Shown: positions 53,210 through 62,997 of the stretch, in pieces | Layout of the letters: each line of letters begins with the position of its first letter | How positions within the stretch are numbered: position 1 is the first letter of the stretch | The notes under the pieces: model-generated | Told to the model about the DNA's origin: nothing | Seen by the model: the letters and a program-made list of their open reading frames with translations, nothing else | The model's database searches: none | Translations under genes and position numbers: made by a program | Origin: Clostridium cibarium | GTDB lineage: Bacteria; Bacillota; Clostridia; Clostridiales; Clostridiaceae | NCBI RefSeq assembly: GCF_014836335.1 | Contig: NZ_JACSRA010000013.1 | Span: 40,155 to 104,154 of the forward strand | Length of the DNA stretch: 64,000 bases | Direction of reading: 5' to 3'

Positions 53210-54533
53210 TATCATTTTCCTCCTTATTTTCTTCTTTTAGTATTTTATTTAAAATTAATGCCACTATTGTTCCTGTTGAAATTCCTGATGAAAATATCAA
53301 TCTTATTCCTTCTGGAAGCTGCGATATAAATTCAGGTCTGAATGTAACACCAAGTCCTAATCCTATTGAGGCAGCAATTATTAAAATATTTCTATTATTC
53401 ATTTCTATAGTACTTAACGTCCTAATTCCAGCAGCTGCAATAGTTCCAAACATGACTATCCCAACTCCACCTAAAACTGGTGATGGCATTATATTTATAA
53501 GTGCTGCAAACTTAGGCAAAAATCCAAGTGCTACTAGAAGTATCCCTGCCATAATAGCTACTTTGCGACTAGCATTTCTTGTTAATGGTATAAGTCCAAC
53601 ATTCTGACTAAAAGTAGTATTAGGAAAAGTTCCTAGAGCTCCTGCTAAGGCACTTCCTACACCATCTGATAAAACTCCTCTTCCTATAATCTTGTCATCA
53701 GCTTTTATTTTAGAAACTTCACATATAGTAGCTAAACATCCTACAGTTTCAATTACTGTGACAATATATGCAGGTACAAATGCCATTACATACTTTAAAT
53801 TAAAATCCACTCCAAATTCAAATAATTTAGGAAACTCAAACCAACTTGCTTCTTTAACCAAGCTAAAATCCACCATGCCAAAAGGTATACAAACTACATA
53901 TCCAATAACCATTCCTATTAGAACTGATGCAGAACTAACTATTCCCTTGCCATATCTATTAATTAGTAAAGTTATTATAAGCACAAACATGGCTATAGCA
54001 ATATTCTTAATACTACCATAATCTTTACTTCCGTTTCCTCCTGCTGCCCAATCAATAGAAACAGGTACCAAAGTTAAACCTATCAAACACACAACAGTTC
54101 CTGTTACTATTTTAGGAAAAAACTTTAATAATGGCTTTATAAAAAAGCTAAGTATTACTTCTACTAAAGATCCTAATATAGTTGCTCCAACTACTGCCGG
54201 AAGTCCAGCGGCTGATCCAACTGCTATTATTGGAGCTACGAAAGTAAAGTCAGTTCCCATAACGCAAGGCACTTTTGCCCCTACAGGACCTATTCTTCTA
54301 GATTGCATTATAGTTGCAATACCAGATGCTAATATTGTAGCTCCAAGTATTGTTGTAGAAGCTTTTCCATCTAGTCCAAGTGCATTTGACACTACAAGAG
54401 GAACTGCTATAATTCCTCCAAATGCAGCGAAAATATTCTGAAATCCAAGTAATATTTGAACCATTGTACTTGGAGTATCATCAATATTGTACATTAAATC
54501 ATCATTATTTAATTTCTTTTTAGTTTTCTCCAT
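53193..54533 (-). CDS. pbuX: xanthine permease (NCS2 family)
   Basis: 446 residues, 12-14 membrane segments. [21 protein letters not shown] near 28 and the signature [21 protein letters not shown] are typical of uracil/xanthine permeases. Pairing with xpt and a guanine riboswitch points to xanthine as substrate. GAGAGGAAG precedes the ATG. This is the same gene pair as the xpt-pbuX operon of Bacillus, in reverse order. Confidence 0.94.
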   Translation of the reverse strand: MEKTKKKLNNDDLMYNIDDTPSTMVQILLGFQNIFAAFGGIIAVPLVVSNALGLDGKASTTILGATILASGIATIMQSRRIGPVGAKVPCVMGTDFTFVAPIIAVGSAAGLPAVVGATILGSLVEVILSFFIKPLLKFFPKIVTGTVVCLIGLTLVPVSIDWAAGGNGSKDYGSIKNIAIAMFVLIITLLINRYGKGIVSSASVLIGMVIGYVVCIPFGMVDFSLVKEASWFEFPKLFEFGVDFNLKYVMAFVPAYIVTVIETVGCLATICEVSKIKADDKIIGRGVLSDGVGSALAGALGTFPNTTFSQNVGLIPLTRNASRKVAIMAGILLVALGFLPKFAALINIMPSPVLGGVGIVMFGTIAAAGIRTLSTIEMNNRNILIIAASIGLGLGVTFRPEFISQLPEGIRLIFSSGISTGTIVALILNKILKEENKEENDNEVIA

Positions 54534-54576
54534 TTTTCTTCCTCTCTCACTTTTTGTTTAAAATATTTTATAAAAT

Positions 54577-54712
54577 AAAAACAGCACCCCTTTTGAGGTG
54601 CTGTTTTTGAATATAATAAATAACTCTATTTAAAACAACTCACCTCGTAGTCTGCTATTTTACGGTTAGCAGGTAGAAACTTTGGGACCATATTTCCCAC
54701 TTTATACGAGTT
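54577..54712 (-). promoter_or_regulatory. guanine-class purine riboswitch with terminator
   Basis: The aptamer (54711-54643 on the minus strand) has P1 CTCGTA/TACGAG, the core AATATGGTCCC, AGTTTCTACCTGC, AACCGTAAA and GCAGACTACGAG. The discriminating base in GACTAC is C, as in guanine/hypoxanthine sensors; adenine sensors have U. An intrinsic terminator follows, AAAAACAGCACC/GGTGCTGTTTTT at 54577-54608. This arrangement switches xpt-pbuX off when guanine is abundant. Confidence 0.95.
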
Positions 54713-54767
54713 TCATATAACAAAGTCGATTATATCACAAATTATCATTTTATAAAAATTATTTATT

Positions 54768-55934
54768 CTACTTTAACCCATCTAAATATCTTTCAATTCT
54801 CTTTAAAGCTTCGACTATATTATCCATAGATGAAGCATAACAAGCTCTAATAAATCCTTCTCCACATTCTCCAAAAGCATTTCCAGGAACTGTTAGTACC
54901 TTTTCCTTCTTCAATAAATCTTCACAAAACTCATCTGAAGTCATTCCTGTTGCTTTTATAGATGGAAATACATAGAAAGCTCCTAAAGGTTCAAAGCAAT
55001 CTAATCCTAATTTTCTAAAACCATCCACTAAAACCCTTCTCCTTCTATTGTATTCCTTAACCATCTTACTTACACTTTCATCTCCATTCTTTAATGCTTC
55101 TATAGCTGCATATTGTGCTGTTGTTGGAGAGCACATAATTGAATATTGATGTATCTTTTTCATTTCATTTAATAAAATAGAATTACCACAAACATATCCA
55201 AGTCTCCAACCAGTCATAGCATATGACTTCGAAAATCCATTAATAACAACAGTCTGATCTTTTACTTCTTTGAAAGAAGCTATTGATATGTGAGGTTCAT
55301 CATAAGATAATTCTGCATATATTTCATCAGATAATATTATAATTTCTTTTTCTTTTAATAGATCTACCAAAGGCTGAAGTTCTTCTTTTGTCATAATAGC
55401 TCCTGTAGGATTATTAGGAAAAGGCATAATTAGAACCTTTGTTTTTTCTGTAATAGCATCTTCAAGCTCCTCTCTTGTAAGCTTAAAATCATTTTCTGCC
55501 TTTAAATTTATCACCTTTGGAGTAGCTCCTGTGAAAGTTGTGCAACCTTTATAGGCAACGAAACTTGGCTCTGGTATTATTACTTCATCACCAGGTCCAA
55601 CCAAAGTTCTTAAAGCTATATCTATACCTTCACTTCCACCAACTGTTACTATTATTTCATTATCTGGATTATATGATAAATTAAATTTTCTATCTAAATA
55701 TTTAGATATTTCTTGTCTAAGTTCAATAAATCCAGCATTTGAAGAATAATGTGTATGACCCTTTTCTAGAGAGTAGATTCCAGCTTCTCTTACATTCCAA
55801 GGAGTAACAAAATCTGGTTCCCCTACCCCCAATGAAATAACATCATCCATTTCGTTTACAATATCAAAAAATTTTCTTATACCTGAAGGAGGCATATTTT
55901 TCACGTTATCTTTAATCATCTTCTCTAGTATCAT
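54768..55934 (-). CDS. PLP-dependent class I aminotransferase (PatA-like)
   Basis: 388 residues, fold type I. ISLGVGEPDFVTPWNVREA near 30, FPNNPTGAIM, ILSDEIYAELSY and the PLP lysine in NGFSKSYAMTGWRLGYV are standard for the aspartate/aromatic aminotransferase group. The ATG overlaps the Lrp stop by 4 bases (ATGA), so the two form an operon under the T-box. The exact amino acid is uncertain; the T-box suggests a link to alanine. Confidence 0.93.
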   Translation of the reverse strand: MILEKMIKDNVKNMPPSGIRKFFDIVNEMDDVISLGVGEPDFVTPWNVREAGIYSLEKGHTHYSSNAGFIELRQEISKYLDRKFNLSYNPDNEIIVTVGGSEGIDIALRTLVGPGDEVIIPEPSFVAYKGCTTFTGATPKVINLKAENDFKLTREELEDAITEKTKVLIMPFPNNPTGAIMTKEELQPLVDLLKEKEIIILSDEIYAELSYDEPHISIASFKEVKDQTVVINGFSKSYAMTGWRLGYVCGNSILLNEMKKIHQYSIMCSPTTAQYAAIEALKNGDESVSKMVKEYNRRRRVLVDGFRKLGLDCFEPLGAFYVFPSIKATGMTSDEFCEDLLKKEKVLTVPGNAFGECGEGFIRACYASSMDNIVEALKRIERYLDGLK

Positions 55935-56413
55935 ATAAAAATTGCCTCCCTATCATCTGTCTTTTCTTCCTTAAATATTGTTCCATGTTCTTTATATTTC
56001 TTTAATACAAAATGTGTTGCTGTTCCGTTTACGTACTCTTGACATGATAGTTTTTCAGCTACAAAAGAAGCTATTTCCTTCATACTCTTCCCTTCTACCA
56101 TAACCATAAGGTCAAATCCACCTGAAGACATTAAATAACAAGCCTTAACATGGTCAAATTTATATATTCTTTCAGCTACGCTATCAAAACCAACACCTCT
56201 TTGAGGAGTAATCTTTACTTCTATTAGTGCTGTAACTGTTTCCTTCCCAACATTTTCCCAATTTATTAACGTTTTATATCCAGCAATTACACTTTTCTCT
56301 TCGTATTCCTTAATTGCTGCCCTAACTTCTTCTAATGATTTACCTGTCATAACTGCAATTTGTTCATCAGTATACCTGCTGTTTTCTTCTAAAATCTCTA
56401 AAATTTCTTCCAT
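55931..56413 (-). CDS. Lrp/AsnC family transcriptional regulator
   Basis: 160 residues. An N-terminal helix-turn-helix (about 1-55, RYTDEQIAVMTGKSLEEVRA) and a C-terminal ligand-binding RAM domain (TALIEVKITPQRGVGFDSVA, then ACYLMSSGGFDLMVMVEG) match the Lrp family. GGAGG precedes ATG 56413. It lies between a T-box leader and an aminotransferase gene, so it probably senses an amino acid handled by that enzyme. Confidence 0.93.
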   Translation of the reverse strand: MEEILEILEENSRYTDEQIAVMTGKSLEEVRAAIKEYEEKSVIAGYKTLINWENVGKETVTALIEVKITPQRGVGFDSVAERIYKFDHVKACYLMSSGGFDLMVMVEGKSMKEIASFVAEKLSCQEYVNGTATHFVLKKYKEHGTIFKEEKTDDREAIFI

Positions 56414-56445
56414 TTTAAATCCTCCATAAATATAAATTGAGTAAT

Positions 56446-56705
56446 AAAAAAACTCCATCCCCAAAAAGGGACGAAGTTAATAATCCGCGGTACCACCCTA
56501 ATAAGTAAATTTCTTTACTCACTCATGAAAGAATACAATCATATTCCTCCCTTTGTAACGTAAGGGCTACGGCATTATCTACATTAAGAATTATCTTAGT
56601 TCTCAATAAGCGATTCAAAGGCTGCTTCTTAAAAGATTTCTACTAAGTTTCACCTACCCTTAGCTCTCTAAAAGAAATTTATTTTAATACTCTTCCTTAT
56701 CATTA
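56446..56705 (-). promoter_or_regulatory. T-box riboswitch leader of the lrp-aminotransferase operon
   Basis: On the minus strand: AAGGAAGAGTA (Stem I base), AGAGAGCTAAGGGTAGGTG (Stem I distal), AGGGTGGTACCGCGG (T-box, antiterminator), then a terminator with arms AACTTCGTCCC and GGGGATGGAGTT followed by seven Ts. In the specifier loop GAA-GCA-G precedes CCTT, which pairs with AAGG. The specifier therefore reads GCA, alanine. Uncharged tRNA(Ala) would permit transcription. The T-box itself is certain; the codon reading is less so. Confidence 0.92.
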
Positions 56706-56725
56706 TCTTTTCATATCACATAAAC

Positions 56726-56754
56726 ATTATCTACTATAATTAATACTAAGTCAA
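56726..56754 (-). promoter_or_regulatory. sigma-A promoter of the T-box transcript
   Basis: TTGACT (56754-56749) and GATAAT (56731-56726) are 17 bases apart on the minus strand, just past the stop of the next gene. Confidence 0.8.
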
Positions 56755-56760
56755 TGATAA

Positions 56761-57966
56761 TTATTGATTTTTATTAATTATTTCATTACATTCCTTAGCC
56801 AATTTTGTAAAACTATCAAGTGACTTCACTATTTTTTCATAACTTATACAATAAGAAAGTCTAACATATCCTGGTCTACCAAAAGAAGTTCCAGGAACCA
56901 TAAGTAAGTTATATTTCTTTCCTATTTCAACAAACTTTTTATCATTCTCAATTAATGCTTTTGGAAATAGGTAAAATGCCCCTTCTGGTTTTACACATTC
57001 AAACCCTAATGATATCAAGTGGTTATATAATAGGTCTCTATTCTTTTTATATATATTAACATCGACTTCTGCACCTAAAGTCTTAGCTATAACTCTTTGA
57101 AAAAGAGACGGTGCATTTACAAACCCAAGTATTCTATTTGCAACATTCAAAGAGCTTACAACATCTTTAAAATCATCTACTTCAGGATTTACTGCAATAT
57201 ATCCAATTCTTTCTCCTGGAAGTGACAATGATTTACTATAGGAATATCCTATAAATGAATTCTTATAGTAGTTAAGGATAAATGGCACTTTAACACCATC
57301 ATAAGCTATTTCCTTATATGGTTCATCTGAAATTAGAAATATTCTAGTCCCATATTCCTTTTGTTTCTTTTCTAATGTTTCTGCCATTCTCTTAATTGAT
57401 TCCTCAGTATATACTACTCCTGTAGGATTATTAGGTGAATTAATTATTATGGCTTTTGTCTTACTTGTAATTCCCTTTTCCAATGCATCTATATTAGGTT
57501 GAAAAGTTTTCTCTTCAGATTCTACTATAACAAGCTTTCCATCAAAATTTTTAACATAGTTTGCATATTCTCCAAAGAAAGGCGCAAAAGTTATAACCTC
57601 GTCTTCTGGGTTTAATATAGTTTTTAATATAATATTTAACCCTCCTGCAGCTCCGCAAGTCATTATTATATTTCCAAAATTTAAGTTAACACCATTTTTC
57701 TTATTTATGTATTTTGCAATTTCTTCCCTTACATCTTCATATCCTGAATTATTCATATATCCATGAACATAATTTGGACTTTCTTCTTGAAGTATATCTG
57801 ATATAGCTTTTCTTATGGTTTCAGGTGGTTCTACATTGGGATTCCCCAAACTATAATCAAATACATTTTCCTCTCCATAAATTGCTGATAATCTCTTACC
57901 TTCTTCAAACATTGCTCTAATAGTAGAACTATTTTTAACTAATTCCTTCATCTTTTCTGAAATCAT
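56761..57966 (-). CDS. PLP-dependent class I/II aminotransferase
   Basis: 401 residues. DYSLGNPNVEPPETI near 37, NSPNNPTGVVYT, FLISDEPYKEIAY and the PLP lysine in GYSYSKSLSLPGERIGYI mark fold type I. It differs clearly from the other aminotransferase at 54768, so the two are not a recent duplication. GGGGGG precedes ATG 57966. It is transcribed separately, ahead of the T-box promoter. Substrate not predictable. Confidence 0.9.
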   Translation of the reverse strand: MISEKMKELVKNSSTIRAMFEEGKRLSAIYGEENVFDYSLGNPNVEPPETIRKAISDILQEESPNYVHGYMNNSGYEDVREEIAKYINKKNGVNLNFGNIIMTCGAAGGLNIILKTILNPEDEVITFAPFFGEYANYVKNFDGKLVIVESEEKTFQPNIDALEKGITSKTKAIIINSPNNPTGVVYTEESIKRMAETLEKKQKEYGTRIFLISDEPYKEIAYDGVKVPFILNYYKNSFIGYSYSKSLSLPGERIGYIAVNPEVDDFKDVVSSLNVANRILGFVNAPSLFQRVIAKTLGAEVDVNIYKKNRDLLYNHLISLGFECVKPEGAFYLFPKALIENDKKFVEIGKKYNLLMVPGTSFGRPGYVRLSYCISYEKIVKSLDSFTKLAKECNEIINKNQ

Positions 57967-57987
57967 TTTTTTGCCCCCCTAAAATAA

Positions 57988-58027
57988 TAATAGTAACTAT
58001 AGTCCAATTTAATTATAGTTACTATTA
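57988..58027 (-). terminator. intrinsic terminator after the ROK gene
   Basis: TAATAGTAACTATA and TATAGTTACTATTA form a 14-bp stem. On the minus strand TTATTTTAGG follows. Confidence 0.75.
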
Positions 58028-58069
58028 TATCATCTTTAAATCTTTTATATGCAATAGAAATAATAAAAG

Positions 58070-58963
58070 TTATTTATTATTTCTTGTTAAGTAATGATAC
58101 AAAGCCCCGATTTTATTAGCATTATTCCCATATTTGCATTTCCTAATATTAGGTTTTATGACGCCATCTTCTTTCTCTAATAAAATATCTAACTTCTTAT
58201 CTATGGAGCTAAGATAATTTTCTCTTTCACAAATAGCTCCCCCAAGAATTATAACTTCAGGATCATAGGTATACTGAATATTATAGATACCAATTGCCAT
58301 ATAAGTATAATATTTTTCAACCTCTTCTATTGCAATTTCATCTCCTTCTTCATAAAGCTTAAAAACCTTTAATCCATCTATCTCTTTCTCAGAAACACCT
58401 TTTCTAATTGCTACATTTTTAGCTAGTACCATTGTTGAGCCTATCTCACTCCAACTTGCAAATCCATCTTCATCATATTTTACAATTGAGTAACCAAATT
58501 CTCCTCCATGCAAATGAGTTCCCTTATGAATCTTTCTATCCTTAACTATTGCTCCTCCAATACCAGTTCCACAAACAACAAATGCTAAATCATTTTCGTC
58601 TTTACCTGCACCTAGCCACACTTCTCCTAGAGCAGCACAATTTGCATCATTTTCTATCTCTACATTTAATCCAGTCTTTTCTATCAAAATTTCTTTAAAA
58701 TTAGGTCCATGAATATATGATATTGCACTAGTTCCTCCTATAATTCCAGTTTCACTATCTACAGCTCCTGGTGCACTAATAGCAATTCCTTGCAAGTTAT
58801 ACTTAGTCTTATTTTGATTAACTGATTTTGCTAAGCTATCGAAAAACAAATCCATATTTTCAGCTATATCAATCTTTTGATTATTTATAATTTCTCCATT
58901 TTCACTTATTATAGAAGATTTTACAGAACTTCCCCCAATGTCAAATACCATATAATTTTTCAT
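58070..58963 (-). CDS. ROK-family sugar kinase
   Basis: 297 residues. The ATP-binding MVFDIGGSSVKSSII is N-terminal, DANCAALGEVWLGAG carries the catalytic Asp, and VVCGTGIGGAIV the second phosphate loop. The ROK zinc-site residues are reduced: GTHLHGGEFG keeps the Glu-Phe-Gly, but the cysteine cluster is absent. It follows the GH1 gene by 15 bases. Pairing with a GH1 enzyme suggests a beta-glucoside or glucose kinase (BglK-like). Confidence 0.88.
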   Translation of the reverse strand: MKNYMVFDIGGSSVKSSIISENGEIINNQKIDIAENMDLFFDSLAKSVNQNKTKYNLQGIAISAPGAVDSETGIIGGTSAISYIHGPNFKEILIEKTGLNVEIENDANCAALGEVWLGAGKDENDLAFVVCGTGIGGAIVKDRKIHKGTHLHGGEFGYSIVKYDEDGFASWSEIGSTMVLAKNVAIRKGVSEKEIDGLKVFKLYEEGDEIAIEEVEKYYTYMAIGIYNIQYTYDPEVIILGGAICERENYLSSIDKKLDILLEKEDGVIKPNIRKCKYGNNANKIGALYHYLTRNNK

Positions 58964-58978
58964 ATTGCTTCCCCCTAA

Positions 58979-60376
58979 TTAAAATCCATTATTTTTTGAT
59001 ACTTCCTTAATCCATCTTCCTGACTTTTTAATAGTCTTCTTTTGTGTCTTTAAATTAACTGCAATAAATCCATATCTATTCTTATAAGCATTAGTCCATG
59101 ACCAACAATCTATTGGAGTCCATGTATGATACCCAAAACAATTTGACCCCTCTTCTATACCCTTGTAAAGATATTCTAGGTGCTCTTTATAAAAATCAAT
59201 TCTATAATCATCTTCAATTATTCCATCAGAATTTATATACTTTTCTTCGCCTTCTACCCCCATTCCATTTTCAGAAATGTACCAAGGAATATTTCCATAG
59301 TTATTTTTTATATTAATTGCTATATCATACATACATTCAGGATATATCTCCCAGCCCCTATATGGATTTATCCTCTTGCCGGGCATATCATAATTATCAA
59401 AATATTTGTCTGGCATCCACCCTCTTGAATTATCATAAAGAAACTCTTTTGCCTTTACTCTTCTTGGTTGATAATAATTAACCCCTAAGAAATCTATTAT
59501 ATTTTCTCTAATAATTTGAAGCTCCTCATCTGTTGATTCCCAGATTACATTATCATCTTTTAATATCTTCACAAGGCTTTCTGGAAATTCTCCCTTTACT
59601 GCTGGACTCAAGAAAGAATTATTAAAGAAATCGTCTGCAAATTCGCTTGCTTTGGCATCTTCTTCATCCTGTGATCTTGGATATGATGGTGTTAGATTTA
59701 ATATAATTCCTATTTGCCCTCCATTATTATTATATCCCATTTTCTTGAATTTTTGTATAGCTTTTGATGAGGCTAAATTAATATTATATAACACTTGTAT
59801 AGCTTTTTTTCCATCTGAAATTAAAGGATAATGAAATTTATATAAATATTCACCTTCTACCACAACCATCGGTTCATTAAAAGTTGTCCAATATTTAACT
59901 CTGTCACCAAACAACTTAAATGCAGTTTCTGCGAACTTAACAAATAGATCAATTACATGCTTAGATTCCCATCCACCATATTTGTCATATAATTCTACCG
60001 GCAAATCAAAATGATGCAAATTTATTACAGGCACTATATTATTTTTTATGAATTCATCTATTATATCATTATAAAATCTAACTCCATCCTCATCTGGTTC
60101 GCCTGTTTCTAAATCTTTTATAAGGCGTGTCCATTGTATTGAAGTTCTTACACTATTAAGTCCAATATCCTTAATCATGGCTATATCTTCTTTATAACTA
60201 TTGTAAAAATTAGATGCCACATCAGGACCAACCTTATCGAAAAATGCCTCTGGATCTATATCATACCAGTAATCAAAAACACTCCTATGCAATTTATTGA
60301 ATCGACCCTCAGATTGGGGTCCTGAAGTAGCTGATCCCCACCAAAAATTATTAGGAAATTTAAATTTTGTAGTCAT
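58979..60376 (-). CDS. glycoside hydrolase family 1 (beta-glucosidase or 6-phospho-beta-glucosidase)
   Basis: 465 residues. It begins FPNNFWWGSATSGPQSEG, the GH1 entry signature. The acid/base Glu is in YWTTFNEPM and the nucleophile Glu in WYISENGMG. GGAGGAG precedes ATG 60376; an upstream 21-residue extension has no homology. Together with the ROK kinase it could split phosphorylated or free beta-glucosides in the cytoplasm. No PTS or ABC transporter lies beside it. Confidence 0.93.
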   Translation of the reverse strand: MTTKFKFPNNFWWGSATSGPQSEGRFNKLHRSVFDYWYDIDPEAFFDKVGPDVASNFYNSYKEDIAMIKDIGLNSVRTSIQWTRLIKDLETGEPDEDGVRFYNDIIDEFIKNNIVPVINLHHFDLPVELYDKYGGWESKHVIDLFVKFAETAFKLFGDRVKYWTTFNEPMVVVEGEYLYKFHYPLISDGKKAIQVLYNINLASSKAIQKFKKMGYNNNGGQIGIILNLTPSYPRSQDEEDAKASEFADDFFNNSFLSPAVKGEFPESLVKILKDDNVIWESTDEELQIIRENIIDFLGVNYYQPRRVKAKEFLYDNSRGWMPDKYFDNYDMPGKRINPYRGWEIYPECMYDIAINIKNNYGNIPWYISENGMGVEGEEKYINSDGIIEDDYRIDFYKEHLEYLYKGIEEGSNCFGYHTWTPIDCWSWTNAYKNRYGFIAVNLKTQKKTIKKSGRWIKEVSKNNGF

Positions 60377-60514
60377 TATTATCTCCTCCATATCTATTAA
60401 CTTTACCTTAAGTTTACAACTATGAAATATGAACGTCAATATAAAGTTATGACTTTTCTACAATTAGTTATATCTTTTAATTTGATTTGATATTAGATTT
60501 TCATAAATATAAAA

Positions 60515-60554
60515 AAATAGTATAAAAATATATCTCTATATCCTTATACTATTT
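60515..60554 (-). terminator. intrinsic terminator after the kinase at 60558
   Basis: AAATAGTATAA and TTATACTATTT form the stem. On the minus strand TTTTATATTT follows. Confidence 0.75.
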
Positions 60555-60557
60555 CTA

Positions 60558-61964
60558 TTATATAAATTCCATATTGAATACCACGTAGCCATCACTATAT
60601 TCTAAATTGTATTTTATTGAATCATGCTTCTCTAAAATCAAATAAACTATATATAATCCTAGACCTGATCCTCCAGTTCTATTATTTCTAGATTTATCAA
60701 CTCTATAAAATGCATGGAAAACTTTTTCCATATCCTCTTTTGGTATTTCTACACTTGTATTTTTTACTGATAGCCCATTACTATTCAAGTTAACTCTAAC
60801 TTCTCCTCCCCGTGGAGAATGTTCAAAAGCATTTTTTAATATATTATTTAAAGCTTTCCTTAATAATTTCCTATCTCCACTTACAAATACATCATCCTCA
60901 ATTATTTCATAAACACTTATCTTTTTCTTTTCAGAAAAATAGTAATTGCTTCTTAAAACTTCCCTCAACATTTCTGATATATCTATATACTCCCTATCAA
61001 TTTCAAATCCACTGCACAGATTTTTTGAGACATTAATTATCTCCATAACTAAGTTTTCCATTACCTTAGTTACTTCATAAACTTCCCTCAAATACTTATC
61101 TCTATCTTTATATCTTCCTATTCCATGAATCATTCCTTGCACTTGGCCACTTATTATTGTTATAGGAGATTTTAATTCATGCGATATAACAGCCATGAAT
61201 TCCCTTCTTTCCTTGTCTACCAGTAATTCTTTCTTTAAATCACTTTTTAATTGATCATTAGCTCTTTTTAGTTTTTCTATAGTCGTACTTAAATTACTTT
61301 TAACTATATCAAGACTATTGGATAACTGCCCTATTTCATCTTTATCATAACTATAAAAGTTTTGTGAAAAATCTAATTTAGCTATTCCTTCTGCCTTTTT
61401 TGTAAGTTGTATTAATGGTTTACTTATAACTTTTGAAAAAAATAAGGCTGTCATCATAGATATCATTAACGTTGATATTATTGCAAATGGCAAAAAAACC
61501 CTAATAATAGTTCTAATTTCTTCAGACCTTACTGGAATGTGAATATTTAAATTGCATTCTTTATTATCTATTTGCTTAAAGGTAAAATCTTTAGTTATAT
61601 TTAATCTTGTTATATCTGATCTAGTACTTTTTAAATGATACTCACTTGGAATCACATATCCATCTCTAAAAGAAGTATATACAATTTTCCCATCATTATC
61701 AGTTATGGTCATCATAATATCATTGTCATAGGTAAAATCATCTAATTTTTCATTTAAATCATTAAACTTTGTTGTTTCCAGTTTGTCAATTAACTTATCT
61801 ATTTTTTTATTTATTACATATTTCCTATAGTTTACATACACTGAGGGGGTAAATACTATAAGTGAAAGATGTAGTATTATAAATCCTATTAATAATGCTA
61901 TAGTATTAGATAAAACAATTTTTTTTCTAATACCGAGATTATACCAACTACTTCCCCAACACAT
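60558..61964 (-). CDS. sensor histidine kinase (OmpR-system partner)
   Basis: 468 residues. Membrane segments at about 15-40 and 155-180 enclose a sensor loop of about 115 residues. HAMP (SKPLIQLTKKAEGIAKLDF), HisKA with MAVISHELKSPITIISGQV, and HATPase with NNILKNAFEHSPRGG and GGSGLGLYIVYLI follow. The start at ATG 61964 has AAGGGGG upstream and lies inside the response regulator's last codons. Signal unknown. Confidence 0.92.
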   Translation of the reverse strand: MCWGSSWYNLGIRKKIVLSNTIALLIGFIILHLSLIVFTPSVYVNYRKYVINKKIDKLIDKLETTKFNDLNEKLDDFTYDNDIMMTITDNDGKIVYTSFRDGYVIPSEYHLKSTRSDITRLNITKDFTFKQIDNKECNLNIHIPVRSEEIRTIIRVFLPFAIISTLMISMMTALFFSKVISKPLIQLTKKAEGIAKLDFSQNFYSYDKDEIGQLSNSLDIVKSNLSTTIEKLKRANDQLKSDLKKELLVDKERREFMAVISHELKSPITIISGQVQGMIHGIGRYKDRDKYLREVYEVTKVMENLVMEIINVSKNLCSGFEIDREYIDISEMLREVLRSNYYFSEKKKISVYEIIEDDVFVSGDRKLLRKALNNILKNAFEHSPRGGEVRVNLNSNGLSVKNTSVEIPKEDMEKVFHAFYRVDKSRNNRTGGSGLGLYIVYLILEKHDSIKYNLEYSDGYVVFNMEFI

Positions 61965-62616
61965 ATCCAACCCCCTTAAGTGTTTTTATATAGTCATATC
62001 TTATCTTTTTTCTTATATTTTTCACATGGGCATCTATAACCCTAGTATCACCATAATATTCATATCCCCAAATATTTTCTATTAAAGATTCTCTGGCTGC
62101 TACCTTTGGATATATCTCTATAAGCATTTTTAATATGTTAAATTCTTTCAATGTTAATTCTATTTCTTCATTTTCTACGTAAGCTTTATATGTACTCAAA
62201 TCAAGTTTTAATTCTTTAAAAACAAGTAATTTTCCTAAATTATTTGCTTCTCTTCTTCTTTTTAAGACTGCTTCTACTCTTTTGATTAATATATTAAAAG
62301 AAAATGGCTTCGTAATATAATCATCTACTTCTAACTCAAAACCTTTTACCTCATCTTCTTCACTACCTAATGCTGTTAAAAATATAATGCTTATTTCTTG
62401 ATTATTTTTTCTTATCATCTTACATAATCCATAACCATCTAACTTTGGAAGCATCACATCTAAAATTACTAAATCATATATATTATTCTTGTACTTTTCA
62501 TAGCCTTCCATACCATCACTAGCTGAATCTACCTTATAATCTTGAGATAGCAAAAACTCAACTACAAGTTCCTGTATCCTCAAATCATCTTCTACCACAA
62601 GAATTCTATTCTGCAT
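61948..62616 (-). CDS. OmpR-family response regulator
   Basis: 222 residues: receiver domain with LVVEDDLRIQEL, phospho-acceptor Asp in LVILDVMLPKLDG, FLTAL and YITKPF, then a winged helix with ELTLKEFNILKMLIEIYPK and TLKGVGYVLG. GGAGGAG precedes the ATG. It overlaps the kinase gene by 17 bases. It lies 3 genes from the GH1-ROK pair, but no shared control is evident. Confidence 0.95.
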   Translation of the reverse strand: MQNRILVVEDDLRIQELVVEFLLSQDYKVDSASDGMEGYEKYKNNIYDLVILDVMLPKLDGYGLCKMIRKNNQEISIIFLTALGSEEDEVKGFELEVDDYITKPFSFNILIKRVEAVLKRRREANNLGKLLVFKELKLDLSTYKAYVENEEIELTLKEFNILKMLIEIYPKVAARESLIENIWGYEYYGDTRVIDAHVKNIRKKIRYDYIKTLKGVGYVLGK

Positions 62617-62680
62617 TTTTATCTCCTCCGTAATTTTCCTCGTAGATTTATTGTTTACTTATATAATAACATGATATGAC

Positions 62681-62723
62681 AAAATAATCCCGTATAAGAC
62701 ATAATCTTATACGGGATTATTTT
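62681..62723. terminator. 19-bp perfect hairpin upstream of the response regulator
   Basis: AAAATAATCCCGTATAAGA and TCTTATACGGGATTATTTT pair perfectly around a 5-base loop. The T tract is best on the plus strand, where no gene precedes it. On the minus strand it lies about 65 bases before the response regulator start, so it may be a leader hairpin. The 420-base gap 62617-63036 also holds a GATTCTTT/AAAGAATC hairpin near 62824-62843. Confidence 0.5.
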
Positions 62724-62997
62724 TTTGCAATTAGTAATTAACCAATTGCACAACATTAAGACCATTTAATGTTAATCATTTTCTCATTTCTACCCATTAC
62801 CTAGTTAAAAGTGTCCTCAATTTGATTCTTTCCCCAAAGAATCATTATACTCTTATAATTCCTAAAAAATAAAATTTAAAGACCTACTATTTTTCTTATC
62901 TTTAAATTAATAATTACTATGCTATTATAATAATATATCCATTTATATTTGTAATGAAATTAATGTGAATTTAACATGTAGTTTGCAAACAAAAAAA

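Noticed and set aside
56600..56640. T-box specifier read as AGC (Ser) instead of GCA (Ala)
   Set aside because: With AAGG/CCTT as the lower Stem I, the triplet one base before the stem is GCA; AGC would need a G-A pair at the stem base.
54768..57966. The two aminotransferases as a recent tandem duplication
   Set aside because: Their motifs around the PLP lysine and N terminus differ strongly (NGFSKSYAMTGWR versus GYSYSKSLSLPGER), so they belong to different subgroups.
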